Assembly (NCBI GenBank): GCA_023053545.1
Contig: JAKZAN010000004.1
Location: forward strand, 9,362,001-9,426,000
Direction of reading: 5' to 3'
DNA: 64,000 nt
From: Lepidurus packardi
Lineage: Eukaryota; Arthropoda; Branchiopoda; Notostraca; Triopsidae
The notes under the pieces: generated by a model
What the model was told of the DNA's origin: nothing
The model's database searches: none
Seen by the model: only the letters and a program-made list of their open reading frames with translations
Part shown: positions 51,835 through 64,000 of the stretch, piece by piece
Layout: each line of letters begins with the position of its first letter
Numbering within the stretch: the stretch's first letter is position 1
Made by a program: the position numbers and the translations under genes

Positions 51835-53838
51835 ATTTTCTATTCTTGAGTTTTTAAAATTAACCGAAGCTCCTACAGACTTGGCCGAATTAATCAAAGC
51901 ACCTACATTTTGAAACCTTATTCCCCCTTCAAAAACTCAAATATAGGATGCGTTAACTTCAAAAAATGACGAAAAAAATCCAACTATGTTTAATTTTGGG
52001 CCCCTTAAATTGAAATAGCTAGTTACTGTTTTAGAATTCAGCAATAATCTATTCAAAATTCAGAATGTATTAAGATTCAAAGAATTCAACATGGATTTGT
52101 TTTAAACATTCCGAAGTTATCTTTTTTCCATTTAGATCGTTGTTACAAAATCAGGCCTATTTCTTTTTTTAAAAAATAATTTGATAGGAAAGTAAAACTG
52201 ATTTAAAAATTATTATTTTATTTATTTTAAAAATGGAAAGGTAAGTTTGCCCCTAATTTAAACCTCCTTGACAAGGAAACGGAAATACAGTAATGTAACT
52301 ATTTTTTAGGGTGGATTGCAAAGGGGGGCAGAATAAGAATGCCAGTAGGGGTAATTGTGTAGGAAAAAATGCGGTGAGCTTGAACCCAGTATGGGTATTA
52401 TTGGCAATGTTGGTTCACATATGTCGCAAGCTAAGGGTTATCTTTGGACCGGAAAGTCTTTTTCTGTTGGGTGGGAAATTTGAAAGCAAAAAGTGTAAAC
52501 GAAGAGGGGGGTAGGGTTTAAGAGTTTCAGAGAGATTGTGTCTATTTTGGGTGCCCTTTTTTACCCACGACAAAGAGGGGAGAAAGAGAATAAGAGGGGG
52601 GTTTACGACTCATCCATGTGGATATGTATAACTTCCTCCCCAACGCAACCCAGTATCGTATAGGGTGTGACGTAGGTTAGAGTTTTTCTAAAGAGTCGAG
52701 TCTGGATCGAAGGGGAAGGTCAATGGTTGATTGTTTGTCGTAAAAACTATTTAAAGAACTCTTAACAACTGAAATACTTTCATTTTTACTCATCTTTAGA
52801 CTGATTATTTAATAATATTTACGTGAAATATGATATTCTTTTAATCCTATTTAGATTAAATATGTCATGAATTATGGGTTTGCAATATTCTATAGTTTAA
52901 AATGTACGGATTTATTTAATAATATGTATACTAGTCGTTGAATAATGTTTTTACTACTTGTATTTTACGAATTTAATAAGTGGCGCGATAGCGACATGGT
53001 TCGCCTCAAAAATACAAAACCAAACCAACCAAACGAATTTAATAAAAATAAATAAAAATAACTTACTATTTAAGTAGTTGAATTACACTAATTATCTATT
53101 CATAGTCGAGTACTATTTAGGTGAAATATGTTACAGTTGAATTTTAGGTCTTTTCAGATTTTGTACTTAAAAATGTGGTGTTGTGAATAGTAGAGAGCAT
53201 CATGGAAATGTGGGGGTCTATTTCATTTTTTTATATATTTTTTTTTTCTATTGAGTTTAAGGATATTTCAGGGTTATTTGGAGAGAGGTAGGGGTAATAG
53301 AGAGTCATGGAGTCGTTAAAAAAATGGCTGCCAGAATGGAGGGTATGACCTTTGGGTTCGTTTGGGGTGGCGTAACATGCTAGAATAGCAGATCGTTGCA
53401 ACTTTTTTTTTGTGGGAAGATTTTTTGAGGGGTGAGTGATGGGAAAATGAAAAGGGAGATGGGAATAAGAGAGGGCAAAAGGGAGCTATTGTGTGGATTG
53501 GAGTAGAGCTAATGCTTACGCTTTGGGGCTAGGGGGGTAGAGGGGTTTTCTGTATAAAGTGTCTCGAATGTAAACTTAAAAGCGTTTCGGTAAAAGCTGA
53601 GGGGATAGAAAGATTCCGGTAGGTATCTGCGGTGGGGGTAGTTTGGGTTAAGGGAAAACCGTGGGCGGGGCTTACAGGGAGTGAAGCTGACCATCAACAC
53701 TATTTCCTGTAGCCCGACTTTTCGCTTGTTTGAATTGATGGGAAGGACAAAAAGCCTAAGAGAAGAGAAAGAAAGAATGAGAAGAAACAAGGGAGGGGAT
53801 AAGTAAGTAGGCCGTGGAGAGGGGATGATGAATTGGCT

Positions 53839-53867
53839 GGGGTGGGGGGTGAAACGGGGGGAGGGGG
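53839..53867 (+). other. G-quadruplex-forming motif
   Basis: Four G-runs of 4, 6, 6 and 5, separated by loops of 1, 6 and 1 nt, satisfy the standard G3+N1-7 rule. More G-runs follow up to about 53906. Whether it folds or acts in transcription is unknown. Confidence 0.7.
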
Positions 53868-55328
53868 AGAGGATCTCTACAGGAAGGAGGGGTGGGTGGG
53901 GGGCAAATATGGGTGATAAAGACAACTGGATACGGAATCTGTCGGCTGCTAAATCAATTACTTGCTTAGTCCCATTGTTGGCGCTTCGGCTATTGGTTTC
54001 CACAATGGGGGGGTTATTATGAAAGGTTAACATAACATATTTATGGTTTGGGATGACGATGCTAATGAACTTGCTGCTTAAGAACTCACTTGTGCAGTTA
54101 GGAGGAAAAAGAGAGAGTCGCGTGGTTGTTTATGACTTAGGTGACAATTGACTGGTTCCAGCAAATGAAAGTAGGTAGAAAAAAGCGAGATTAAGGAGGG
54201 GCTTATTATTATTCACAGGAAGCTATCAATCTAGCTTTGCATGTGTAGGTTTTCAAGTTCTTGATTAAATAGGCGGTCTATTTTGTTTAATTATGTATTT
54301 TAGTTAGTTATTATCCGTTTTTTTATTTGTTATATTATGTATAATCCGTATTATTTAGTATTATATTATTTATTATTTCGTGTTAAATCAGAAATGAAAA
54401 TGAGAAAGCATATTAAAGCGTTTAATGGATTATTAGAATCAATTTCAAAAGAATCGTCACACGTATAGTAACGAAACTGCGGTAGTGATTGCTACATGGA
54501 CTTTGCATATTGACTAATGACGTCGCTTTTACGTCGTTTTGACCAATCCTGTCGTTTTCAGCCTACTGCTACTGGTTGGGGGAAATCTCTTCTAAACTCC
54601 CCAGTGAATTAAATGAGCTGGTTATTCAAATTGAATGACCAATTCCCTTAGTTGATTGGGAAAATTAGAAGGGATATCGTGTTGATAACCACTTAGGCGC
54701 AGGAATAGTCTTCACAGTGTTAATTGTGTTTTAGACATGTGGTTCCATAAAAAAAAGGCAACGAACAAGAGAAGAGTTGATTTAAATGTAAAGAGAAGTT
54801 GAGGCTCATTGAAACTTATGGCAAGTTAAATTTAAAAAGATTTGCCACAAAAGGAAGCGGCCGTTAAGTTAGGAATTCCTCAATCACCTCTGTCAAAATA
54901 GTTGCGAAATAGTTGGTCTAGTGTATCTAGAAAAAAGGAACGCTTGGAAAGTGTCAAAAAGTAGACGATGCTTTGTTTCTTTGGTTTAAACTAGCCAGTT
55001 CATTTCATGCGCCGATAAATCGTAGCATTCTATTGCATATTTTCGGTTATTAGAATCTCCGCTTAATAAAATTCACTTGACAAACCACGTTCTTCGGATT
55101 TAGTGACAAAAAGGTGTAATGCATCCAATGCATGTGCAATGTGTAATGCATGCAATGTGAAAAATGACACTGTTGTGTAATCTTTCGAATAATTATTTTT
55201 TTTTCTTTAATGGAGTGAGAGAAAGTACAAGTTTTGCAATTCTCATTAACGAAAGATGATGGGAATCGTTAATCCTGTGATTGATAGCTTCCTAACCTAA
55301 ATCATTTCCAATCCAACCACCAAAATTC

Positions 55329-55350
55329 GAATGACACATGTGTGTCATTC
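55329..55350. repeat. 22-bp near-perfect palindrome
   Basis: The arms GAATGACACA and TGTGTCATTC are perfect inverted repeats around a TG centre. About 100 bp downstream lies a second palindrome, ATTGTGATCACAAT. They could be binding sites for dimeric factors, but no family is indicated. Confidence 0.6.
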
Positions 55351-57242
55351 TTTTTCCGGAGATGGCTTGCAACAATATGAAGCATTAGTGTAATGTTTAA
55401 CCTCCGGGTTTTTAACCAGAGAAGCTATTGTGACAAATTGTGATCACAATAAGCGGCATCTATTGTATTTATTATGTTAAGTATTTATTATAATTATATT
55501 GTTTATTATCCATATGGCGGTGTTAAATAGGCAATGAAAATGACAATCGGTCTTAAAATTGTCCAGTGTAGCATTCGTGACAATGAAAACTATCATCCAG
55601 ATCCTTTCGACGAAGAAAACGGTAACCTTTTATAAGAATAATTAATTTTATTTAAAAAAAAAAAAACGAAGACTTACGTAAACGCTTATTTTTAAATTAA
55701 CGCGGAACATTGGGAGCACAATACTGAAAAATTGAGACGGTTGGGGGGTGCCAACAGTGAAAGTTGAGATGGGCCAGAAAGTCTTGGCTGTTAACAAATA
55801 AGTCGTTATTGTCGCTATCTTGGGGTCCCATTGGGAGCCTCCCGCTTTGTTTTGGGTTTCGATATGAAATTACAAAGTTTTCTTCGTTCAAATAGAGTTG
55901 TGAAAAAGGGGAAAAAGTCAACGGAAAAATGGGATAGAATCATGATATGCCAAGTTTTGGGGGCAAATAAGTAAAAGAAAAAATAGCGATAAGAGGTGAA
56001 AAAAAAGTTCGGAAGGTTGATGTGGTCTCTCTCTTCTCTCTCTTTCTGTAGCCACTTGAAATCGTCACGCGCGCTTTGGCTCAAAAGCGAACCGGTTATA
56101 TTGATACAAGGTTATCGTCCTCCTTTTTCTTTCTTTTCTCGTCCTGGCATCGTTCACGTTCAGTTCGGGATCATGAGATGCATTTCATGCAGAACTTACC
56201 ACACTCACTTGCCTTATCCGTTTTCCGTTGGCGCTTGAAAAACTACTGAGACACTTTATGCCCTTGGTTTACCAACACAGTATTAGTACTCGCATTCTTA
56301 CGATTGTCGCGCTGCATTTTACAAGACTTGGCGCAAAAGGTACATGTATAGTTACTGAAACCAAAACAAATCCAAATAAAAACTATACCAAGATAAAGAT
56401 ATCTTCTTTAAAAAGTCGTGGCTGGGTTGGATAGGGGGGTAAGGTGGTAAGCGTGAGTGGCAACCGGTTTTCGTTTAGACATTGAGAGGATCTTGAAAGA
56501 AATCGTGCGGTGGTGGTTAAGCAACGTTGCTATTGGCTATTTTTTTCGATGGCTTTTTTAGTTTATTTTTTTATTGTGTACTGATTTGGAAACTAAGAGG
56601 GAGGGAACTAAAGAGTCGAGGTATAAACTTGCAACGTTTTCGGAGCTCTTGGAATGCGTATGACCCAGGTATATAAACAGATTACCTCCCCCCCATACCA
56701 CCTCACTCGTCCAGGATAAAACGAAGAAAAAGAGCTAGACTCTTATTGAAGGCCGAGAAGAAAACCCATAGAGGGGGGGGAAAGAGCAGGCCACACGTCC
56801 TGTTACGACTTTTTAGGGGCCCTTTAATGGCTTTGTTTTACACGGACCCTGTCCGCCAACCTGCAGCGTGATAAGAAGGTGTAATCGTGAGGGACGCCCC
56901 AGCTCTATTAGAAAACTAGGCCCTATGTGTGTACGCACACTCAAACGGAACAACACATACATCTCACCTCTCATTTTCAGCCCCAGTCAGTGGATGTAAG
57001 CTTTGACGTTACCCGGTTCTATTTGATATTTATTATTATTTTTTAGCTGGGTAATTACGGATTTCTTGAAGCCCTTTGCTCGTTCTGTTTGTGACGTCAG
57101 TAATGTTTCTGATGGTATCGAAATTATCATGAACATAATTTGAATTGTCTAATTTCAACGGATTTTTTTTTACGAAAATTAGTTTAAATCATCTGATATT
57201 TGCCAAGTTTTCCATTTATTTTATACTATTGGGAAATGTTGA

Positions 57243-57943
57243 TCTTATTAGGTATAACGGCTACAATTAATGTATAAATGAATATAAGAAGTGATATTAA
57301 TTTGGGTATTTTAGAAGGAATTATTTATGGAAAATAAGATTGTTAATTAATTCCGGATTTTAGCATTCCTATTTGTTGCATGTGATATCGTGTTCTTAGT
57401 GTATTAATTTAAGAGTTTCTTTACTTTTAATAGGGGAGTTATGTCTGTTTAACTGATGGTGCGCTTTAGCACAAACGTGTGGGGTTGTGATCACCGTTGT
57501 GACGTCACACGCCACACTTTTATTTTCGGATGGGTGGAGAGGAAGTCTGTTTTAATCAAGCTAAGTTTATCAAGCTTTCTCATTAATTCCGGATTTAATT
57601 TCTTTCTTATTAGGTATAACGGCTACAATTAATATATAAATGAATATAAGAAGTGCTATTAATTTTGGTATTCTAGAAGGAATTATTTATGGAAAATAAG
57701 ATTGTTAATTAATTCCGGATTTAAGCATTTCTATTTGTTGTATGTAATATCGTGTTCTTAGTGTATTCATTTAAGAGTTGCTTTACTTTTAATAGGGGGG
57801 TTATGTCTGTTTAACTGATGGTGCGCTTTAGCACAAATGTGTGGGGTTGTGATCACCGTTGTGACGTCACACGCCACACTTTTCTTTTCGGATGGGTGGA
57901 GAGGAAGTCTGTTTTAATCAAGCTAAGTTTATCAAGCTTTCTC
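57243..57943 (+). repeat. 362-bp-period tandem duplication with a CRE palindrome
   Basis: Unit 1 (57243-57581) and unit 2 (57605-57943) both run from TCTTATTAGGTATAACGGC to CAAGCTTTCTC and are nearly identical by eye, differing at scattered single bases. A 23-bp spacer (ATTAATTCCGGATTTAATTTCTT) resembles the TTAATTCCGGATTT word inside the unit. Each unit holds TTGTGATCACCGTTGTGACGTCACACG, so a CREB/ATF-type TGACGTCA site is duplicated with it. The high identity implies a recent event. Confidence 0.9.
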
Positions 57944-60900
57944 TGTATCTACAAATACATTGTTCTGCAGGAGGCGGCAGATGAGTTCTTTTTGACGTCT
58001 TTGAGGTGCGGATGCATGTATAAAAATGAGAAAAAAAGGCTTTGAGCAGCTTTTTTTAATATGAAATCTGCATGTGCGGAGATGAAAGAGATGCTGCGGT
58101 GGCAGTTATCTTGTCTTGAGCAAACGCGATTAAAGATTTTCCCTTGTGTGGAGAAAGAATAGATGACAGATCATGAAAGGGTTGATGCACGAGACGAATC
58201 CCCTTTTGCACACGTTTTCCTCCTAAAAAAAAGAGTAATTCTTGCAGGAAAAGAAAAAGAACCAGAATTTTAACATGCGTGTATACTTTTTAATTACAGG
58301 TGAAGCGTGCGAAGCCTGGAGGGAAAATAGCGGCTATTGACACCGTCGAAAATTATAGATTATGATTTAAGGTAAGACTCGCTGTTTTGGTTTCAATTTA
58401 TTTTTTTTGGTTTTTTTATTTATCAATTTATTTATATCAATTTATATATCAATTTATTATTTGTTTTGGTTTTTATTTTTCCTCTTTTTTTGGGAATAAA
58501 ATCTCTTTTAATTTACATTGTAAAAGCAAAGAGTAATGCCATAGTTGATAAGAGTTTGAGCGTGGGAGTTCAAATCTCAAGTTTGAATGAGACGTGCGTT
58601 CTAAGGATATTTCCATATGTTAAGGACAGTTTCTTCTTGCTTCTCCTTGACCGCCGGCGCAATCTTATGGGGGTGAAGCAGGGTGAAAATGGGGGCGGTA
58701 CAAACGAAGCTGCGCATCAGTATCGATCCTCGTTTGCTTTAGCTCCACTGGGCTTTTGTTGCAGCATCCCTCTTCTCCATATAAAAGAGATGGACCTGGG
58801 AGGAGAGGGAATGAGACAGGGATGCTGGGAAGAGATCTAAACCACCCCCTTTTCCAGTAACTCCTTTTTCTTCTTTTTTTTTCCCTTTTTTTTTTTTTTT
58901 TTTTGGTTTCTCTTTACGAGTTACAAGTATGCACTGTCCCATGGGATGTTGTAACTTGGACGGAGGCGGGGTGACTTTGGATGTTTCACCCCTGTTTTTT
59001 TTTTTTGTTGTTTTTTTCCTACCGTCCGCTCGAGGACGGAAACGGATTCCGAGAAAAGTTTCAAGGGAGAGATTGTAAAGGAATTTTACTTGTGAGTATG
59101 TGTCTTTTATAACTCTGGAACTCTGGGCTGAGATTGGATTTCTCTTTTGCGTTAGGATGCTTGAGAGGGGGTTGATTTAAATTTCGCACCCTTTTCTTAT
59201 TAACGAAGGGAACATCCATCCCAGTTTAGATCAAGGGAAAAAAAGGGTGAAACACTAGAACACGCCCCTTTGGGAGGGTGAACGTGCTCGAGCGTCTCCC
59301 AAGTTTTGCATACGTAATGCAGAGCGAGATGGAGTTCCAGCTTGCGTCACTTCCGAAAGAGACTAAAACCGAGCGAGAGAGAAATTGGAAATCGAGATAA
59401 GCTTGCTGGGAATTCAGTCTTCGGAATTTTTATTATTATTATCCAATTTTTCCTCTTTCTTTCGGGAAATAATGGTATCGATTTGATACGTCGAGCGACC
59501 AAGTGTGAAATTTTGAAGAGAAATTCCACTAATTGGGTTGTCTGCGTGACATTAACCCGCGTCCCTCGTTGTGAGTCGAGTTGCACAGATGCAGATTAGT
59601 CATGTGCATCGCAATTTGCCCTTGTCTTCAAGCTGCCTCTCGAGTTTGTAAGATTGCCTAGTTCGCCCGCCAATTCCCCCCCGAAATTAGCTCAACGAGA
59701 GACTCGAATCTCATGGGCGACGTGTTGTAGAGCTGCGAGTTGCGACTCCAGTCGATAGCTACTAAAGTATACAGTATACAGTGCCAAAGTCGACCTACAT
59801 ACAAAACTCTAAATGAGGAGAAAATGATGGGACCTGCAGAAGTCGTTTCGTCGTAAAACCAACAAGTTTTTCTTAGAACTTGGTGTTTGAGCAGTACCAA
59901 ATTGAAATGAAAACCGTCATGGCGCCGATAAGAAGAATTTCGTGAAATTACTTGGTTGGGTTATCAGCTGTTTTAGAAGGAGTAAGGAAGAGGGTCAATA
60001 TTAGCAGAGGATCGACTGAAGTGAAGTTTAATCGTTTGTAACACCTCGGAATGAAATTCCAGGATAAGCCAAGGGGGTGCGAACGATAGACGCGAGCCGT
60101 TAGGGAGGAGCTATGGGAGCTACGGGGTCTCCGTTCGCCAGCGCAGGAACCGGGACGCGCGGGAACCGCACGTGACGCCACGCCGCTCAGGATTTATATT
60201 TATAAATATATATCACTGACGCTCTTGGCTCTCGTACTGCAATACCAAGCAAGTCGGGAGCCCCAGCACACACACACACATCCATATAACACACATATAC
60301 CCCAGCATCCTGAACCTTTTTTTATTCTTTTTTTCGCTGGCTTCTTTTCTGTCTTGCACGCGGGCTCGGGGCCAAGAGAGGTTCGAGCAGCTCCCAGAAG
60401 CCCAAGCCTAACTTTATTTTGTTCTATCGCTTTGGAGCCGTCTGGCATAACTTAAGCTGGGAATAAGAAACTCATAACATGGCAAGCGCGTTTTCTTTCA
60501 ACAGCGAGTAACTCACTACCTTCGTTATTAATGACTGATCAGGTGCCATTTGCCACGGATAATTGGGGAGCTGCTTTCACACGCTGGATTTACGTACGCT
60601 GCTCAAAGAGTGAATTTGGCACATTTTTTTTTGAGGAAGCCAAAAAGAGAATGACACAGTACCCACGCGAAAAAGAAGAATTCAGACACAAGGGGTGGTC
60701 TGTCTTGATTATAATTAGCATCCGAGGGGTAGACTTGGAGAGTGTATGGACGGCTTGAGCCAAGAGAGTTGGGCCAGTTGAGCATAGCTATGGCATTCAG
60801 CCTCCCAGAAAGGGGGGTGGGGGGGTGACAAGGACCCAGTTTTAAGGGAAGGCCAAGTTTTGCAGGCGTCAATTAGTTATTGAACTCACGTGACCAAGAA

Positions 60901-63900
60901 ACGAGGCTAATTAAAGCCAGGACTGGTACTCTGCGAATTCAAAGTCCTTTTTTCCAGGAGCTCTCCAAGTTCGTCTTAAGGACTTGAATATTTGTAATAA
61001 ATAAATAAAATAATTAAAAATAAATGGGGTTTTTGCTCTATTTTTACGATTCCTTATTAGAATAATTAAGTGTGTACAAATTAACGTGTAAAGATTGAAT
61101 GTAATTTGTAGATTGAATGTAATTTGTAGATTGAATGTAACATTGTAAAGATTGAATGTAGTTTTTAAAAATTAATGTCTTTAATTAGAAATGTGTCTCG
61201 ATTACGGAGACAGCAATGTTTAGTGTTTAAACAAGCTAAGATTGTTTTTTTTTTCAGGAAGATACATAGTTAGTGTAAAAAATATAAGTACTTTTTGTTA
61301 CAATTTCCGATATTTTATTAAGAATTTTACACATTGCAAAAAGTAACTACGTTTTGTGAGGTGTAAGTTACAAAGTTCGTAGTAGTTTTACAGTGATTTT
61401 ATTGGCAGGGAAGGTACCAGGTACTACCAGAATTTTTTTCTGACGTAAGGGAAATGAGACCGTCACGAGTACTGGGGGGGGGGGGGGGGTCGGAGAAAAG
61501 GAGTAAAGAGAGTTGTTGGTGGAATGCGATTGGAAATCGGTACTGGCCGGTCGCGAAAAAAGTTGTCCTTTACACTGTGATAGCCATGAGACGCCAGATG
61601 CTTGGCATTTATTGGTACTTGTCTGCCTCCCAAATAGCCCCTTAAATCTTGCGACACTAACGGAAACTTTTCCTCGAGTCACTATCGCAATTGACACAGG
61701 TTTTCTTGCAAAGTATTGCCACGCGAGGGAAGAAAGCTGTCCAACCGTTGTCGTATTGCCATTCACATTCCACCCAAACCTTGACTATTTCATTGGGGCA
61801 TCCTGAAAAAGTAGACTCACGCATACTCCATGTCCTTTCCAGTCTCGGGCATTTTCTCATCAATTCTCACCCATTTTTACTTATTCTGTTCTTATTCCAG
61901 GTGTTAGTTCCAATTTCTGAAGAATTTAGAGTGATTCCTAAGCTTTCATCTCTGGAAACTATGCATGGATCTAGTTTATACACGTATATATAAATATAAC
62001 TTGGAGAATTATTTATTTATTTTAACATTGGTCAGAAGCAACTTCCAATTTGATATTTTAGTACGTTATTCTAGCCGTTGTATTGCATGTTAAAAGTGCA
62101 TTTAAATACGCAATCCCGTATTTCAGTAGCGAGTAAAAAATTGACATTTTTCGCAAAATGGTAATCGGATTGTTTTTTTAAGATTTTTTTTTTATAAAGT
62201 CAAACAAGTAAAGTATGTTCGGAAACCTTTTTTCCGGATGTTCCTTTGCGCTACGATTTTGAAGCAAGACAAACATATTTTTGCAGTAAAACAAAGTATC
62301 TTAGGTTTGATCTCAAATTGATGTTAAATTACCTGATTTGCTTCACCATTCAAGTTTTTGGGCGATTCGAATGGTTCGAAAAGTTAATTTTTAGGCTACT
62401 TACTTCTAACAATTCAGTTAAATGAAAGCTAAGACTTGTGCCAAGTAATCGTTGTAATAGAGCTAAGAGTAGCTTAAGACAAAAAATTCCAAAAGTAAAG
62501 GAGAAAATGTTTCCATTAGTTTCGTCATCGACATTGAACGTATGGGTAGACGTCGAGGCGGATAATGGCTCTATCTGTTGTTGTCTCTGGTCAACCGAGC
62601 TTGTTTTTTGCCGCATAGAAATGCATAAAATAAATAACGTTTGGAACATTTTTCTGTCCTCCTTTTTTCCCTTTTTTTGTGAGCTTCGAATTTGAGCTTC
62701 AAAGGGTTTCGTGCAACTCGCCACAGTGCAATAGGTCATTTGTATGAGTAACAATAGTACGTGAGACGGGGACAGACAGCCGGGAAAAGATGGCGCAGGG
62801 GGTCAGGGCATATTATTGAGATCAAAAAAGTAGTTTCTAGCTCTATTGTCATGTTGAGGAGTTTCACGAAAAAAGGAAACATGAGCGAGAGGCGATAAAA
62901 AGGATCCTAAAAGACCATAGGGCAAGGGAAGAAAAGGGCGAGATTGCTAGATTTTCAAGTTTGGAAGTCATTTTTTTATTATTATTTTTTATTATTTTTT
63001 TTTTTATTATTATTTTTTTTTTTACCAGTCAATGGGTCGTGCAGCTTCAGGCAGGTACTTCTTTTTTCTCGTTTTCATTTCTTCCTTGAATAAAAAAAAG
63101 TAGGGAGTGACTCGTTTTGGATGCCAATATTTTTGTTTTAGTTTTTACAATTATTTTTTTATAATAAAGGAACGTATTAGCTCTTGTTTAAAGGTGTAAC
63201 GACACAAGTCTTGTCGTTTTCCCTTGGTAAACGGCAAGAGTTGTGCGGAATTACTGGCGAATAACAGAATAGGTATTTTTGGCAATAGCGTAATTAGCGA
63301 GTGTTGAACGAGTTGGGTGGAAAAGAATGACAGTGGTTAGTTGAAAAATGAGTCGAGTTTGGGTGGGAGCGTTGGTTTTTATTTTGTTTTCTTTTCATTT
63401 TTTGGGGAGTTTGGTTGGGAACGACAGGATATACAGGTTTGGGGAGTGCACCAGCTAGCGCAGCGCACGGGAGTTGAATTGCCGAGGTTGTTTATAATCT
63501 AGTCTGGTATGCTGTAAAAGGTTGAGGAGTCGGGACGGCTATAAGCACACCGGGGCAGATCCTGGTGCAAAAGGGTGATGGGTTCGAGTTTTTGATGGGG
63601 AGAGGTGAGAGCCGCAGGTGAGGAAGCCCTTGGTCTGGCCTTGAGACGCATTGCCACGGCAGAAAGAGGCGTTGGGAAATTACATATGTGTGTGACCCAA
63701 GAGTCAGGAGCAAACCGACAGAAGACATTGGATCCTCCACCTCATTTCTATGTATATAAATGTATAGATCATATATTCTATATAATATTCCATTATCCGC
63801 CCTTATCCTCCTCGACATGAATACGTTCAATGTTCGATGACAAAGTAATGGAAACATTTTCTTATATTTTTTTCTTACAATTTCTTATTTTCCTAAAATT

Positions 63901-64000
63901 TTTTCTTACATTTTCTTATGTTTTAGCTTCGATTTGGGAGGTTTGGAGCTTTTTAAGCGTTTTAAGAGGACCAGTCAACTGATTTTTCTTTCCTTTTTGA
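57944..64000. other. non-genic stretch to the window end
   Basis: No supportable coding exon. It contains poly-T tracts near 58888-58904, a CA repeat near 60270, an 18-bp GATTGAATGTAATTTGTA tandem (61094-61158), a 16-nt G run (61474-61489) and a CTCF-like AGATGGCGC at 62788-62796. A CpG-rich, TATA-containing patch near 60.1-60.25 kb may be a promoter for a plus-strand gene outside the window. Open frames of up to about 130 codons have no recognisable domain. Confidence 0.45.
60110..60240 (+). promoter_or_regulatory. candidate CpG-rich TATA promoter
   Basis: A CpG-rich patch in AT-rich DNA (several CGCG/GCGC words and a CACGTGACG E-box at about 60168) is followed by TATAAATA at 60201-60208. 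That would place a start near 60231. The following 250 bp hold no long frame; the first good ATG (60479) opens only ten codons. Weak evidence: TATA-like words are common in this AT-rich DNA. Confidence 0.25.

Larger units (their letters stand above)
50945..51885. repeat. 461-bp-period tandem duplication with oppositely oriented cores
   Basis: Two units both start AGTAATTAATTATTTAGCCGAAG, at 50945 and 51406. Next come parallel stretches: CAAATTTCAAATTTT, GCTGGCCGGAGGCCTAG or its variant, and GTGCTTTGGTT. After the core both share AATTAACC..A..CTAC.GACTTG. The outer parts run in the same direction, but the GC-rich cores are reverse-complemented relative to each other. No coding frame spans it. 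The outer copies have diverged considerably. Confidence 0.7.
51886..57242. other. non-genic stretch
   Basis: No gene I can support. The longest open frame of the non-genic DNA (174 codons, minus strand, 53509-54033) is the translation of a G-rich tract: proline-, serine- and leucine-rich with no domain. Other contents are a strong G-quadruplex motif at 53839, palindromes at 55329-55350 and around 55443, and GCATTACAC-like small repeats near 55115-55160. Confidence 0.5.

Noticed and set aside
53509-54033. 174-codon minus-strand open frame, the longest outside the genes
   Set aside because: It is the translation of a G-rich, quadruplex-prone tract: proline-, serine- and leucine-rich, no domain, no supporting splice or start context.

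Overview
The window reads as nuclear DNA from an animal, most likely an arthropod. The short-intron gene style resembles a crustacean such as Daphnia, but the species cannot be fixed from the sequence. Reasons: two broadly conserved eukaryotic genes (a nuclear-pore scaffold protein and a Notch-modifying ER glucosyltransferase) are split by many very small GT-AG introns, mostly 50-90 bp. The rest is AT-rich, full of homopolymer runs and microsatellites, and has no bacterial gene packing.

Layout: all three genes I can support lie on the minus strand. (1) 11.1-12.5 kb: a Kruppel-like transcription factor with three C-terminal C2H2 fingers, an 18-nt first coding exon and a nearby poly(A) site. 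It sits alone, with about 11 kb below it and 19 kb above it that hold no gene I can recognise. (2) 31.5-37.6 kb: NUP155, reconstructed as 27 coding exons giving about 1412 residues, plus an upstream leader exon. One intron uses a GC donor. (3) 38.1-39.6 kb: POGLUT1/rumi, six exons and 415 residues, just upstream of NUP155 in the same orientation. The predicted C-terminus lacks a KDEL-like ER retention signal. From 39.7 kb to the end I find no gene I would defend.

The non-genic DNA has structure. There are three dispersed copies of a short repeat bounded by ACGTC motifs (2.8, 6.1 and 17.9 kb). Two tandem duplications lie next to each other at 9.0-9.9 kb. A divergent pair of CTCF-like motifs sits at 23.4 kb. 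A foldback element and an internally deleted hAT-type transposon relic lie at 29.7-30.3 kb. A 461-bp-period tandem duplication at 50.9-51.9 kb carries a GC-rich core with inverted ends that is flipped between the two copies. A 362-bp-period tandem duplication at 57.2-57.9 kb carries a CRE palindrome. The plus strand looks C-rich over roughly 1-25 kb and G-rich over roughly 43-60 kb in the lines I counted, which may mark long transcribed regions of opposite direction.

The three genes do not form a pathway. NUP155 builds the nuclear pore, POGLUT1 glucosylates EGF repeats in the ER, and the KLF is a nuclear regulator. I found no convincing evidence for a wholly new biological system. The nested duplication with a flipped core at 51 kb is the most unusual object.
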